Positions 24,923-32,967 of a stretch of DNA of 64,000 bases are shown here, piece after piece. Location of the stretch: contig NZ_FOYM01000003.1 in the NCBI RefSeq assembly GCF_900115975.1, forward strand, positions 102,064 to 166,063, given 5' to 3'. Made by a program: the position numbers and the translations under genes. Positions within the stretch are counted from its first letter, which is position 1; each line of letters begins with the position of its first letter. This DNA is from Desulfoscipio geothermicus DSM 3669 (GTDB lineage Bacteria; Bacillota; Desulfotomaculia; Desulfotomaculales; Desulfallaceae). The notes beneath the pieces are model-generated. The model saw only the letters and a list, made by a program, of their open reading frames with translations. It had not been told where the DNA came from and searched no databases.

Positions 24923-25171
24923 TTATTCCTCCCCGGATAGGACCTTGTTTCTCTCCCGGGCTGTTTCAAGCCGTTCCATCAATTTTTCTTCCACCCGGTC
25001 ATATTCTTCTTCTGTAATGTCACCCAATTCAAGTGACGTCTGCAATGAACGCAGCTGATTGATTATCCGCTCCTCATCATAAAGCTCTTCCTCCACCCTT
25101 TTGTGGATTTCCTGAAAGATAAAGAATAACGCCCTGGCGGGAGCTAATAAGATGTCGTCGACAATAAACAC
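24923..25171 (-). CDS. gvpG: Gas vesicle protein GvpG
   Basis: 82 residues from the GTG at 25171 (MFIVDDILLAPARALFF), with AAAGAG at suitable distance; an earlier GTG at 25180 is possible but sits inside the ribosome site. The family pattern DDILLAPARA, then IHKRVEEELYDEERI and LGDITEEEYDRVEEKLMERL, is clear GvpG. A small helical accessory protein, essential for vesicle formation in tested organisms. Sits 3 bp from the next gene. Confidence 0.92.
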   Translation of the reverse strand: MFIVDDILLAPARALFFIFQEIHKRVEEELYDEERIINQLRSLQTSLELGDITEEEYDRVEEKLMERLETARERNKVLSGEE

Positions 25172-25176
25172 AATAA

Positions 25177-25938
25177 TCACTCTTTTCGGGAAATTTTTAT
25201 ACCAACAAAACTGTAGGGGGGCCAGGGCCCGGTATACTTAACATCCAAATCTTTACAATAAGCATTGTAAAGCTTGTTTACAGCCCGATCAAATTCTTCT
25301 TCTTTATCTTTATCCACCAAAAAAGTGGCGTTGATAATCATTTTTTCACTGGTTGGATCATTTAATTTGGCATCAGATGCAATATTACATAAGGGTTCAA
25401 ACAATAAGTTTACATATTCCCGCCTTTTATTGTCAGCAATTAACTGCAACCTTTCCCCCAATTCAAGTATCTGCTTGTAAGAGCTTACATCACTGTCCCG
25501 GCCGGCAATTTTTTCTTTGAGCGCCTCAACCTCGCGGTTGGCGGAACCCACTTCCCGGATAAAAGATTCCTTTTTCCAAAAAACCCTCAATCCTACCTCA
25601 ATTTTGTTTTTTATTTTGTCCAGGGCGGATAACGCTTGACCATAAAGTTTTTCAAAAATGTTCATTACTTCTTCATAGCTGTCAACACAGGTACCAAAAC
25701 TAACCGGTAAAACATCATAACGTTGCATGATGGTAGATATAACCTTCTGGTGAGCCATTGCGTTTTTTCGCACAGGGTCGTATGTTTTTACCGGTGCTTT
25801 GCTTACTGCCATCGCCAGGTCTTTATAATGCAAAGTATATACTTTCTCCCCTTTTCCTCCTATGCCGATGGGGCCAAAATTTTGCGGTTCTTTTTCAGCC
25901 AATATTGCATAAAGATAGTACCCTTTTTTAACGGTCAT
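25177..25938 (-). CDS. Gas vesicle protein GvpF/GvpL (first paralogue)
   Basis: 253 residues. It starts MTVKKGYYLYAILAE, contains VLPVSFGTCVDSYEEV and ends with TGPWPPYSFVGIKI. One of three GvpF/L genes in the unit. The ATG overlaps the AAA+ ATPase stop as ATGA (25935-25938), so ATPase and GvpF/L are translationally coupled. Confidence 0.93.
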   Translation of the reverse strand: MTVKKGYYLYAILAEKEPQNFGPIGIGGKGEKVYTLHYKDLAMAVSKAPVKTYDPVRKNAMAHQKVISTIMQRYDVLPVSFGTCVDSYEEVMNIFEKLYGQALSALDKIKNKIEVGLRVFWKKESFIREVGSANREVEALKEKIAGRDSDVSSYKQILELGERLQLIADNKRREYVNLLFEPLCNIASDAKLNDPTSEKMIINATFLVDKDKEEEFDRAVNKLYNAYCKDLDVKYTGPWPPYSFVGIKISRKE

Positions 25939-28094
25939 CGCCCGATTTCACCTTCTTTCACCCGCAAGCGCCCTTTGTTTTTTAAATCCCGCAGGGCCAG
26001 GTTAAAATGCTTGAGACAAATTTTAAATTCCGATTCCCGCCCTCCCTGGTTGCCTGCGGATTGAACATGCGCCCGAACAGCCTCCAATGCCGCCCGGCGG
26101 ATTAAATCCCTTAGTTCGGCGCCTGAAAAACCTTCGGTTTGGGACGCTAAATCCGTACAGTCAACATCTTCACCCAAAGGAAGGTCCTTTAAGTGAACGG
26201 CCAGTATCTTAACACGATCCCCTTCTCCGGGCAGTTCCATGTGTATTACCAGGTCAAACCGGCCGGGCCTCAGCAAGGCGGGATCCAGCATATCCACCCG
26301 GTTGGTGGCCGCCAGCACCACTACCTGCTGCAATTCTTCCACCCCGTCCATTTCGGTTAACAACACGCTCAACATTCTTTCAGAAACTTGCCCCCCCGAA
26401 CCTCGCTGGGGAAACAGGGCATCTATTTCGTCAAAAAAAATAATACACGGTGCAACCTGCCGCGCTCGTTTAAAAATTTCCCGCAAAGCCTTTTCCGACT
26501 CCCCCACCCATTTGGACAGTAAGGCGGGGCCTTTTACGGAGATAAAGTTGGCATTAATTTCATTGGCAATGGCCTTGGCAATCAACGTCTTTCCGGTTCC
26601 CGGGGGGCCGTGCAACAATATACCCCGGGGCATATCTATTTTGGCGGATTTAAACAGTTGTTCATATTTAAAAGGCCATTCAACGGCCTCCTGCAGCTGC
26701 CGTTTAACCTCTTCCAGCCCTCCTACATCAGCCCATTGAACCCCGGGTATTTCAACCATCAGCTCCCTGGCGGCGGATGGTTCAATTTCCTTCAGGGCAT
26801 TTAAAAAATCCTCCATACCCACTTCAATCTTTTTTAACCAATCGACTGTTAAAGTATTGGATTGGTAATCTATTTCGGGCAGCACCCTTCGCAAAGCCCG
26901 CATGGCCGCTTCCCGGCATAAAGCCCTCAGGTCGGCCCCGACATAGCCGTTAGCAAATTCCGCAATTCTACCCAAATCTACATCTTTTGATACCGGCATA
27001 CCCCGTGTATGGATTTGTAATATTTCCAATCTGGCTTCCCGGTCAGGCACCCCGATGGTTATCTCCCGGTCAAAACGGCCCGGCCTGCGCAATGCGCTGT
27101 CCAGCGTATCCGGTATATTGGTGGCCCCGATAACAACAACCCGCCCCCGGTCATGCAAACCGTCCATGAGGGCCAGCAACTGGGCCACCACTCTTTTTTC
27201 CACCTCTCCATGAACATTTAATCTTTTAGGAGCAATAGCGTCAATTTCATCCAAAAAGATTATGCTTGGTTGATTTTTCATGGCAGTTTCAAAAATTTCC
27301 CTGAGTTTAGCTTCACTCTCGCCATAGTACTTGTTAATTATCTCCGGACCGTTTACGTGTATGAAATAAGCATTGGTCTCGCCGGCCACGGCCCGGGCTA
27401 TTAATGTTTTACCGGTACCCGGCGGCCCGCATAATAATACGCCGCGAGGGGGATCTATACCGAGATGTTCAAAAAGAGCAGGATAAGTAAGCGGCAGTTC
27501 TATCATTTCCCTGATGCGCTGCAACTCTTTTTGCAGGCCTCCGAGGTCCTCGTAACGAACTGTTATTCCCCTGTCCACAGTGGCGCTTCCAGGTTGTTGA
27601 ATAATTACGTGAGTATTCTTTTCCACCAGTACTATTCCGTCCGGTACGGTGTTAACCACTCTATACTCCTGGTAATTTAATCCCAACAGCGAAACCCTTA
27701 CTTTATCTCCCCGCTTGACGGGTAAGTTTTGAATGGCCTTTAAGATTATATCGCCGGTCAAAGCAAGGCATTTGCCCGGGGGGCTCAATGTGATCCGCCC
27801 GGCCTTCCGGGCTCCGGCACCTGTAACAAAAACTTTTTCGCCCAGTGCGGCACCGGAATTTTCCCTGGTAATACCGTCTATTTGTAATAGCTGCCCACCC
27901 CTCCTTTCCGCGTAAGTGGGCATTACCCTGGCTGCCGATTCTTTCTTCCCCCGAATCACAATAATATCCCCGGTATTCACGGCAAGAGCTTGCATATCCA
28001 CCGGGTCTATTCTGGCAATACCCCGGCCCACATCTTTGGTTAAAGCCTCGGCAACCCTTAATAAAATACCTTTTTCCATCAGGTCAAATTTCAC
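25935..28094 (-). CDS. CDC48/VAT-type double AAA+ ATPase
   Basis: 719 residues. The N-terminal CDC48_N double-psi barrel (LRVAEALTKDVGRGIARIDP) is followed by a second N domain. Two AAA modules follow, each with Walker A GPPGTGKT (about residues 218 and 482) and Walker B IIFLDEIDAIAPKR or IIFFDEIDALFP. Arginine-finger regions LRRPGRFDREI and LLRPGRFDLVI are present in both. Such hexameric ATPases unfold or disassemble proteins; in archaea CDC48/VAT feeds the proteasome. Bacterial copies are uncommon and usually within special clusters. Here it lies inside a gas-vesicle operon, coupled to gvpF/L, suggesting assembly or turnover of vesicle proteins. GTG start; an internal ATG at 28079 is an alternative. 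Confidence 0.95.
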   Translation of the reverse strand: MKFDLMEKGILLRVAEALTKDVGRGIARIDPVDMQALAVNTGDIIVIRGKKESAARVMPTYAERRGGQLLQIDGITRENSGAALGEKVFVTGAGARKAGRITLSPPGKCLALTGDIILKAIQNLPVKRGDKVRVSLLGLNYQEYRVVNTVPDGIVLVEKNTHVIIQQPGSATVDRGITVRYEDLGGLQKELQRIREMIELPLTYPALFEHLGIDPPRGVLLCGPPGTGKTLIARAVAGETNAYFIHVNGPEIINKYYGESEAKLREIFETAMKNQPSIIFLDEIDAIAPKRLNVHGEVEKRVVAQLLALMDGLHDRGRVVVIGATNIPDTLDSALRRPGRFDREITIGVPDREARLEILQIHTRGMPVSKDVDLGRIAEFANGYVGADLRALCREAAMRALRRVLPEIDYQSNTLTVDWLKKIEVGMEDFLNALKEIEPSAARELMVEIPGVQWADVGGLEEVKRQLQEAVEWPFKYEQLFKSAKIDMPRGILLHGPPGTGKTLIAKAIANEINANFISVKGPALLSKWVGESEKALREIFKRARQVAPCIIFFDEIDALFPQRGSGGQVSERMLSVLLTEMDGVEELQQVVVLAATNRVDMLDPALLRPGRFDLVIHMELPGEGDRVKILAVHLKDLPLGEDVDCTDLASQTEGFSGAELRDLIRRAALEAVRAHVQSAGNQGGRESEFKICLKHFNLALRDLKNKGRLRVKEGEIGR

Positions 28095-28109
28095 CGCCTA
28101 AAAAGAACA

Positions 28110-28607
28110 TTATTTCTTTTTATATAGGGTAATTTCTACGATGCCGTTTTTAAAAACGGAGGTTATGTCATCTTCCACATTACAGGGCAACACAATGTTT
28201 TTTTCGTATTGTCTAATACCCAAGGCCTTGAGGTGTAAGCAATTTTCAGCTATTTCGAGCTGCAACTGCTCCTCTTCAACACCCGGCAATTCGGCAACCA
28301 CCAGTATGTGATCGCCTTCATCAAACACGTCCAAAATAGGCTCCCAGGCTTCGGTAAATTCAACTTTACCGGCACCCGCCCGCATATTACCAAAAGATTG
28401 GATTGTAGATCCTCCCAGCCCGCCTACCCGAACACTGAAACCATATGCACCTTTCAGCCCTTTAGAATCGCTGGAACCAAATTCACCTGTTTTTTTAATT
28501 ACATTACCGTCCCGGGCGTCCATTTTTTGCACAACTTCCAACAAATCTCCCAGGCCCCTGAATATATCACCCAGACCCAGACCATAGAAGTGATCCTTTT
28601 TTTTCAT
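28110..28607 (-). CDS. Hsp20/alpha-crystallin-like gas vesicle protein (GvpH-like)
   Basis: 165 residues from the ATG at 28607 (GGGGGATC upstream); an earlier in-frame TTG at 28634 overlaps gvpN. The C-terminal 85 residues have the alpha-crystallin pattern DEGDHILVVAELPGVEEEQL, then LKALGIRQYEKNIVLPCNV and FKNGIVEITLYKK. The N-terminus is Gly-rich. GvpH in haloarchaea is an Hsp20 relative that binds GvpA and can act as regulator or chaperone. Here it sits between gvpN and the AAA+ ATPase, so a chaperone pair is plausible. Confidence 0.88.
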   Translation of the reverse strand: MKKKDHFYGLGLGDIFRGLGDLLEVVQKMDARDGNVIKKTGEFGSSDSKGLKGAYGFSVRVGGLGGSTIQSFGNMRAGAGKVEFTEAWEPILDVFDEGDHILVVAELPGVEEEQLQLEIAENCLHLKALGIRQYEKNIVLPCNVEDDITSVFKNGIVEITLYKKK

Positions 28608-28623
28608 TAATGATCCCCCGATT

Positions 28624-29529
28624 TTATTGAGCAATAATTTCTTTAATTATTTTGACTGCAAGTTGTCGTTTTTCAGGCTCTGCGTCCCTGATTTCAGAGA
28701 AAAGAACATCAGTTATAATTTTCCCGAAAAACTCGCCGTTATTTTTCAAACATGCCTTTTCACCGGCACTGTGAATAATAGCGGCAATACGTATGGAGCT
28801 ACGCACCGAAACGTTACTTTCCAACCCGCATTTTTTTCGAAAATTGCGCACCAAATCCACAATAAAGGCTGCTTCGTCCTCCGACAGACCTGATTTGGCC
28901 GAAGTAATGGCGATTTCAGTATGACGGTCATATTGGCCCATTTCCAGGTTAATCATTCGATCAATCAGCGCAACCTGAGCGCGGTGTACTCCGGCGTATT
29001 CCTCGGGATTGCTGGTAAAAACAGCCCGAAAATCCGGATGCACCCTGAGATAATGTTTTTCTTTTTGCCAGCCCGGCAAGCTTAATATTTTTTCTTCCAG
29101 AACGGATAATAACAAGTTGTTAACCTCGGGCCTTGACCTGGTAAATTCATCGTAAACCAGGACCATCCCGTTGCGGCAGGCATTACCCAGTATCCCTTCC
29201 ACCCACTGGTAATACAAAGATTCCTCCACTTCCTGAACAGAATGAATGTAGTTATCTAATTTATATTTTCTTCTGTAGCCGTAATTACCACCGATTAAAT
29301 TTGACGAATTTATTTCGCTGCTGCCGTGCAAGAGCACCACGGGGCGGCCGATTTTTGACGCCAGGTATAATGCCAGGGTTGTCTTTCCCGTACCCGCGGG
29401 TCCGCTGAAATTTACGGGAAAACCTGCTTTAATGTATGTCAGCGCCCGTTCAGTTATGTCATCAATATAAGGGGTCTTGATAAACTCCTGCTCGTTAAAT
29501 CCCCGGGGTGAAAGCTGCTCTACTTTCAT
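28624..29529 (-). CDS. gvpN: Gas vesicle protein GvpN, MoxR-type AAA+ ATPase
   Basis: 301 residues. Walker A GPAGTGKTTLALYLA near residue 43, Walker B VLVYDEFTRSRPEVNNLLLS, sensor-type FTSNPEEYAGVH, all typical of GvpN. GvpN helps vesicles grow to full width in known systems and works with GvpO. ATG preceded by AGAGGTGTAATT. It lies directly after gvpO. Confidence 0.95.
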   Translation of the reverse strand: MKVEQLSPRGFNEQEFIKTPYIDDITERALTYIKAGFPVNFSGPAGTGKTTLALYLASKIGRPVVLLHGSSEINSSNLIGGNYGYRRKYKLDNYIHSVQEVEESLYYQWVEGILGNACRNGMVLVYDEFTRSRPEVNNLLLSVLEEKILSLPGWQKEKHYLRVHPDFRAVFTSNPEEYAGVHRAQVALIDRMINLEMGQYDRHTEIAITSAKSGLSEDEAAFIVDLVRNFRKKCGLESNVSVRSSIRIAAIIHSAGEKACLKNNGEFFGKIITDVLFSEIRDAEPEKRQLAVKIIKEIIAQ

Positions 29530-29613
29530 AATTACACCTCTGACAATTATATTTACTAAAAAAAATTGCCCAGCATTTATAGATACTGAGTAACTGATTC
29601 ATTAAGAATAATT

Positions 29614-29880
29614 TTAAGTCTTACCGATATCCGTGGAATCCCTTTCCCGTAGGTACTTCCTTTCAAAGGCCAGGATTTCCAGGTCGTTGTTCACTGTTAC
29701 CTCGTACATGGCCAGCAAATCATCCTGGGCCCGCTTGCGCATATACTCCACTTCCTCGGCGACTTCTATTTGAACTTTCCACAAATCCTGATCCCTTAGG
29801 ATACCCACTATGACGCCGGGCCTTTTTAACACATCACTAAAAAATTTTTCTACAGTGGATACCACTTCTATGATATTCAA
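29614..29880 (-). CDS. gvpO: Gas vesicle protein GvpO
   Basis: 88 residues, TTG start with GGGGGG about nine bases upstream. Family landmarks are WKVQIEVAEEVEYMRKRAQDD and LLAMYEVTVNNDLEILAFERKYL, ending in a basic tail. GvpO is a small cytoplasmic accessory protein that binds GvpN. Located between the coiled-coil gene and gvpN. Confidence 0.92.
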   Translation of the reverse strand: MNIIEVVSTVEKFFSDVLKRPGVIVGILRDQDLWKVQIEVAEEVEYMRKRAQDDLLAMYEVTVNNDLEILAFERKYLRERDSTDIGKT

Positions 29881-29913
29881 ATCAAAATCCCCCCGCTAAT
29901 CACAACAGCACTG

Positions 29914-30204
29914 TCAACTGCAACCCATTTTTTTAAGAGTATCCAGAGTTTGGGCCCAAATTTTCCTCGCTTCGCTTCTGTCTTGAATGATCTCGTTTAA
30001 TAATTTTTCTACTTCATCCAGGCGGTTTAAACGGGCCTCCTTTAATTTTTCCCACATTTCCCGGGATACTGCTGCTCTATTTGAAGCTATTTGTTCTAAA
30101 AGCTCGTTCACATAATCCCTCAGCTCTGAAATATTTTTCTTCCGATCTTCGCATGCCCTGATCAAATCTTCACCAAGGGATTGGAAGTTATTAACCAAAG
30201 ACAT
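29914..30204 (-). CDS. Coiled-coil protein in gas-vesicle operon
   Basis: 96 residues from the ATG at 30204, which has GGAGGTATATAGAT upstream; the frame is open further upstream but that part overlaps the gvpA hairpin. Almost wholly helical and charged, with two heptad-rich stretches (LRDYVNELLEQIASNRA, LNRLDEVEKLLNEIIQ). Not recognised as any named Gvp. Placement right after gvpA suggests a shell-attached or adaptor role similar in style to GvpC/GvpQ, but there is no sequence support for either name. Confidence 0.7.
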   Translation of the reverse strand: MSLVNNFQSLGEDLIRACEDRKKNISELRDYVNELLEQIASNRAAVSREMWEKLKEARLNRLDEVEKLLNEIIQDRSEARKIWAQTLDTLKKMGCS

Positions 30205-30245
30205 ATCTATATACCTCCAACAATTAGTCATTTTAAAAATATTTG

Positions 30246-30275
30246 TTTGGGGCATACTTTTATATATGCCCCAAA
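30246..30275 (-). terminator. Stable hairpin after gvpA (attenuator/processing site)
   Basis: TTTGGGGCATA (30246-30256) pairs perfectly with TATGCCCCAAA (30265-30275), with an 8-base loop. On the minus strand it is followed by CAAATATTTTTAAAA. Placed 20 bp past the gvpA stop, it should end or protect most gvpA messages and allow limited readthrough. Confidence 0.8.
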
Positions 30276-30295
30276 CCCCTACGTTAAATAAGTAA

Positions 30296-30529
30296 TTAGG
30301 CAGTAAGCGGCACACGTTCAGTTGTCGGCGGCACCGTAAGACCTACTGCTTCAGCATACTTCAACCAGGTCTCGACACTTGCAATAACTACCCTTGCTTC
30401 AATGGCCAGTAGCTCAATCCCTACCAGAGCTAACCGGACGTAAGCATCGATTACTATACCCTTTTCTAAAATGCGATCGACTACTTCCGCCAGGCTGGAT
30501 GCATCAACGCTTTTTGCAATAGATGCCAA
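30296..30529 (-). CDS. gvpA: Gas vesicle structural protein GvpA
   Basis: 77 residues, TTG start with AAAGGGGGAATTAAC upstream. [20 protein letters not shown], then [20 protein letters not shown] and [14 protein letters not shown] match the highly conserved GvpA sequence. It forms the 2-nm ribs of the gas-filled protein shell. First canonical gvp gene of the unit. Confidence 0.98.
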   Translation of the reverse strand: MASIAKSVDASSLAEVVDRILEKGIVIDAYVRLALVGIELLAIEARVVIASVETWLKYAEAVGLTVPPTTERVPLTA

Positions 30530-30700
30530 GTTAATTCCCCCTTTTTTTTAATTTTTCCCTATAGGAAAGTTATCCTTAAAGTAAAATATTCTTAAGCGCC
30601 CCAATCTGTGCTAAAATCTTTTTAATTTTCTACATACATTTTATTATTATTAAGTCTGTTCCACTAAAATGCCTGGAATAAGCACCCATAAAATGAATTC

Positions 30701-31111
30701 TTAGACAAAAGAATCAATTGCTTCAATGGGTATAAAAACCTGGTCGCCTGCCACAAAAGGATTTACCGGTTTCCACTCACCGTCCTGGATTGTAACGGTT
30801 CCCACGCTCATCTGAAGGAGCGTATCCTCGATAATCCTCATTATAGTCCCCGGTATAAACGAGCCCCCGGCAATGTTATCAGGAAATACAACTACAGGAG
30901 ATCCAACTTCTTTACCTGCCATCGTTATAATATTAGACATATGGCAAGCCCCCTCTTGATAGTTATTATCATTAGTTCCGCGCATTAACGATTGCCTTGA
31001 AGAATGTATTTTTTCTCCTCGCTCTATAGCTTTTCCCCTGGGGGTTAAATCTCCGCGGACAATCTGTTTTCCTCGATCATTATCTAACCCACGGGTGAAA
31101 TGAGATATCAT
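30701..31111 (-). CDS. Gas-vesicle-associated protein of unknown function, paralogue 2 (long form)
   Basis: 136 residues from ATG 31111 (GGAGGAG-TTTAGC-ATG). A second in-frame ATG at 30940 with AGAGGGGG upstream gives a 79-residue form that lines up end to end with the 78-residue paralogue at 31135-31371. The shared body has MAGKEVGSP, VVFPDNIAGGSFIPGT, SVGTVTIQDG and WKPVNPFVAGDQVF. It looks like a small all-beta domain. The 57-residue leader is basic (RGLDNDRGKQIVRGDLTPRG). I recognise no family. Confidence 0.7.
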   Translation of the reverse strand: MISHFTRGLDNDRGKQIVRGDLTPRGKAIERGEKIHSSRQSLMRGTNDNNYQEGACHMSNIITMAGKEVGSPVVVFPDNIAGGSFIPGTIMRIIEDTLLQMSVGTVTIQDGEWKPVNPFVAGDQVFIPIEAIDSFV

Positions 31112-31134
31112 GCTAAACTCCTCCTCCCGTGCTT

Positions 31135-31371
31135 TTAAACAAAAGTTTTTATTGAGCTAATGGGTACGAATACCTGATCACCCGCCACAAAAGGATTCAC
31201 CGGTTTCCATGCCCCGTCCTGGATAGTAACAGTTCCCACACTTACCTGGATAAGGACATCATCTATGAACCTTACTAAAGTACCCGGTATAAACGAACCC
31301 CCGGCAATATTATCAGGAAACACAACTATGGGTGATCCAACTTCCTTACCCGCCATCGTTAAAATGTTCAT
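31135..31371 (-). CDS. Gas-vesicle-associated protein of unknown function, paralogue 1
   Basis: 78 residues, ATG at 31371 with AAAGGAGTTTAAGTTAA upstream. About three quarters identical to the body of the next gene (shared FPDNIAGGSFIPGT, VSVGTVTIQDG, WKPVNPFVAGDQVF). Alternating hydrophobic residues and Gly/Pro turns suggest a compact beta-barrel-like fold, perhaps ligand or RNA binding, but nothing shows this directly. First gene of the putative gas-vesicle transcription unit. Confidence 0.75.
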   Translation of the reverse strand: MNILTMAGKEVGSPIVVFPDNIAGGSFIPGTLVRFIDDVLIQVSVGTVTIQDGAWKPVNPFVAGDQVFVPISSIKTFV

Positions 31372-31469
31372 TTAACTTAAACTCCTTTCTTTCATTACTT
31401 ACTATTGTATAGATATAGTTTATGAGCAAAAATTTGGATCTGTTACAAAATACAACAAGAAAAGCAGTA

Positions 31470-32171
31470 TTATTTGCCACTTCCTGTAGGCTTCGGCAGA
31501 AACTTTGTTATCTTTTCCATAAATTCCCTCATAAAAGCGATATACAATCCGTACTGCCGGTAGCTATGAATAAAACCACTTATTTGTTTGTAATGATGCG
31601 ACGATGACTTGACATGCAAAGTGCGCTGCGCTTTTAGTATGGTCTTTCGCGGGTCGTCATACCGGTTGTGAAATTCCACCGCGCCCAATTTCAGTTCTCC
31701 CGCAAAATGGGCGTCATTTCCCAACAGCACCGGTTTATCGTAAGCGCGGGCCAGTTCCATGGCGAACCGGTTTCCGGCTGAATCTACCCGGCAATTATGT
31801 CCTTCCACAATATCAACGTGGCGCATCAGTTCATCATCCACCTCCTTAAGCCGTACCGGATGCGGCAACACCACCAGCCCGCCCTGGGACTTGATTGCAG
31901 AAATTACATCAACACTGTTACCGGGCAAAATATCATCTTTTAAAAACAGCCCGATAATGTGCCCCTTTTCCGTACTGTATTCCGCTCCGGTGATTATAGA
32001 TAACCGGCTGCTTTTGTTTAATTTTTCAGCTTCCCGTGCACCGGCCAGAGTATCGTGGTCCGTTACAGCCAGTACATCGAAGCCGTTATCCTGTGCATAT
32101 TTGAGCGCTTTGGCGGGAGAAAGCAAAGCATCAGGCGAATACCTGGTATGAATGTGGAATAAAGCTTTCAT
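31470..32171 (-). CDS. PHP-domain metal-dependent phosphoesterase
   Basis: 233 residues from ATG 32171 (GGGTGAATGAAT upstream; ATG at 32177 is too close to the site). FHIHTRYSPD and VTDHDT give the first His/Asp metal ligands, ITGAEYST a Glu, VLPHPVR a His and LLGNDAHF the last Asp-x-His. This is the PHP fold; relatives include nucleoside 3',5'-bisphosphate phosphatases. Located between the gas-vesicle and polysaccharide loci, divergent from the latter. Confidence 0.85.
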   Translation of the reverse strand: MKALFHIHTRYSPDALLSPAKALKYAQDNGFDVLAVTDHDTLAGAREAEKLNKSSRLSIITGAEYSTEKGHIIGLFLKDDILPGNSVDVISAIKSQGGLVVLPHPVRLKEVDDELMRHVDIVEGHNCRVDSAGNRFAMELARAYDKPVLLGNDAHFAGELKLGAVEFHNRYDDPRKTILKAQRTLHVKSSSHHYKQISGFIHSYRQYGLYIAFMREFMEKITKFLPKPTGSGK

Positions 32172-32319
32172 ATTCATTCACCCGGGGTTTTTAACAATTT
32201 ATGTCTATCCCGGTGGAAAAGTGCTGCCAATTTTTTTTACAATAAACGGCACCAAATTGTAACACATAAACATAATTATTCATAATCTGTACTTAAAAGC
32301 TGTAAGAGGTGAATTATTC

Positions 32320-32934
32320 TTGGCAAGGAAATTACTGCTATTGCCATATGAAATATTGAGCTCTCAACAAAAAGAAATCTATAAATTGTACCGCCAGGGG
32401 CTTTCTAACAAAGAGATTGCCGCCAAATTAAATTTAGAACAAAGAACGGTTTCCACTCAGTTATCACGCATGAGAAAAAAAGCCGCAAACCTAAGCTATA
32501 CATACAAAATAGAACCCGGGGCGGAGCATGCCTGTTTAACGGCACGGCAAGATTCGCCGGCAAACCAATTAAAGAAAAAAATCCGGGAGGACCCCGGGTT
32601 TTTTACATTAATGTATGAAAGGTATGCCTCAGAAGATAAACCGGCCAAAGAAAACAGGTTACGCCTTGCTGCCGCCGGCCAGGAATCAAAGTTGCTTTCA
32701 AGCGGCCGGGCAATGAAAATAAAAATATTGGCCGCAACCGGCAAGGATGGTAGCAGCAGCAAGATAGTCATAAAAATGGATAAAGAAAACAGAGAACTAC
32801 TGCGGGATTACTTGCAACGACAAAAAATTCGACCGGTACAAACTTACTGGGACGACAAAAGCGCTGTTTTCCTGGTCAGCCCCCGCGATGCAAAAAAAAT
32901 TCAGTGGCTGCTTGACGACTACGCTAATAAATAA
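32320..32934 (+). CDS. HTH regulator, first gene of polysaccharide locus
   Basis: 204 residues, TTG start with AAGAGGTGAATTATTC upstream. The N-terminal helix-turn-helix (LSSQQKEIYKLYRQGLSNKE then IAAKLNLEQRTVSTQLSRM) is of the sigma-70 region 4 / LuxR type. The middle is basic linker. The C-terminal domain of about 70 residues (KIVIKMDKENRELLRDYLQR and VFLVSPRDAKKIQWLLDDY) is not recognised. Position 33 bp before the initiating transferase suggests it controls the locus. Confidence 0.65.
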   Translation: MARKLLLLPYEILSSQQKEIYKLYRQGLSNKEIAAKLNLEQRTVSTQLSRMRKKAANLSYTYKIEPGAEHACLTARQDSPANQLKKKIREDPGFFTLMYERYASEDKPAKENRLRLAAAGQESKLLSSGRAMKIKILAATGKDGSSSKIVIKMDKENRELLRDYLQRQKIRPVQTYWDDKSAVFLVSPRDAKKIQWLLDDYANK

Positions 32935-32967
32935 ATCTTCAAACATGACGCAAAAGGATCTGAAAGC

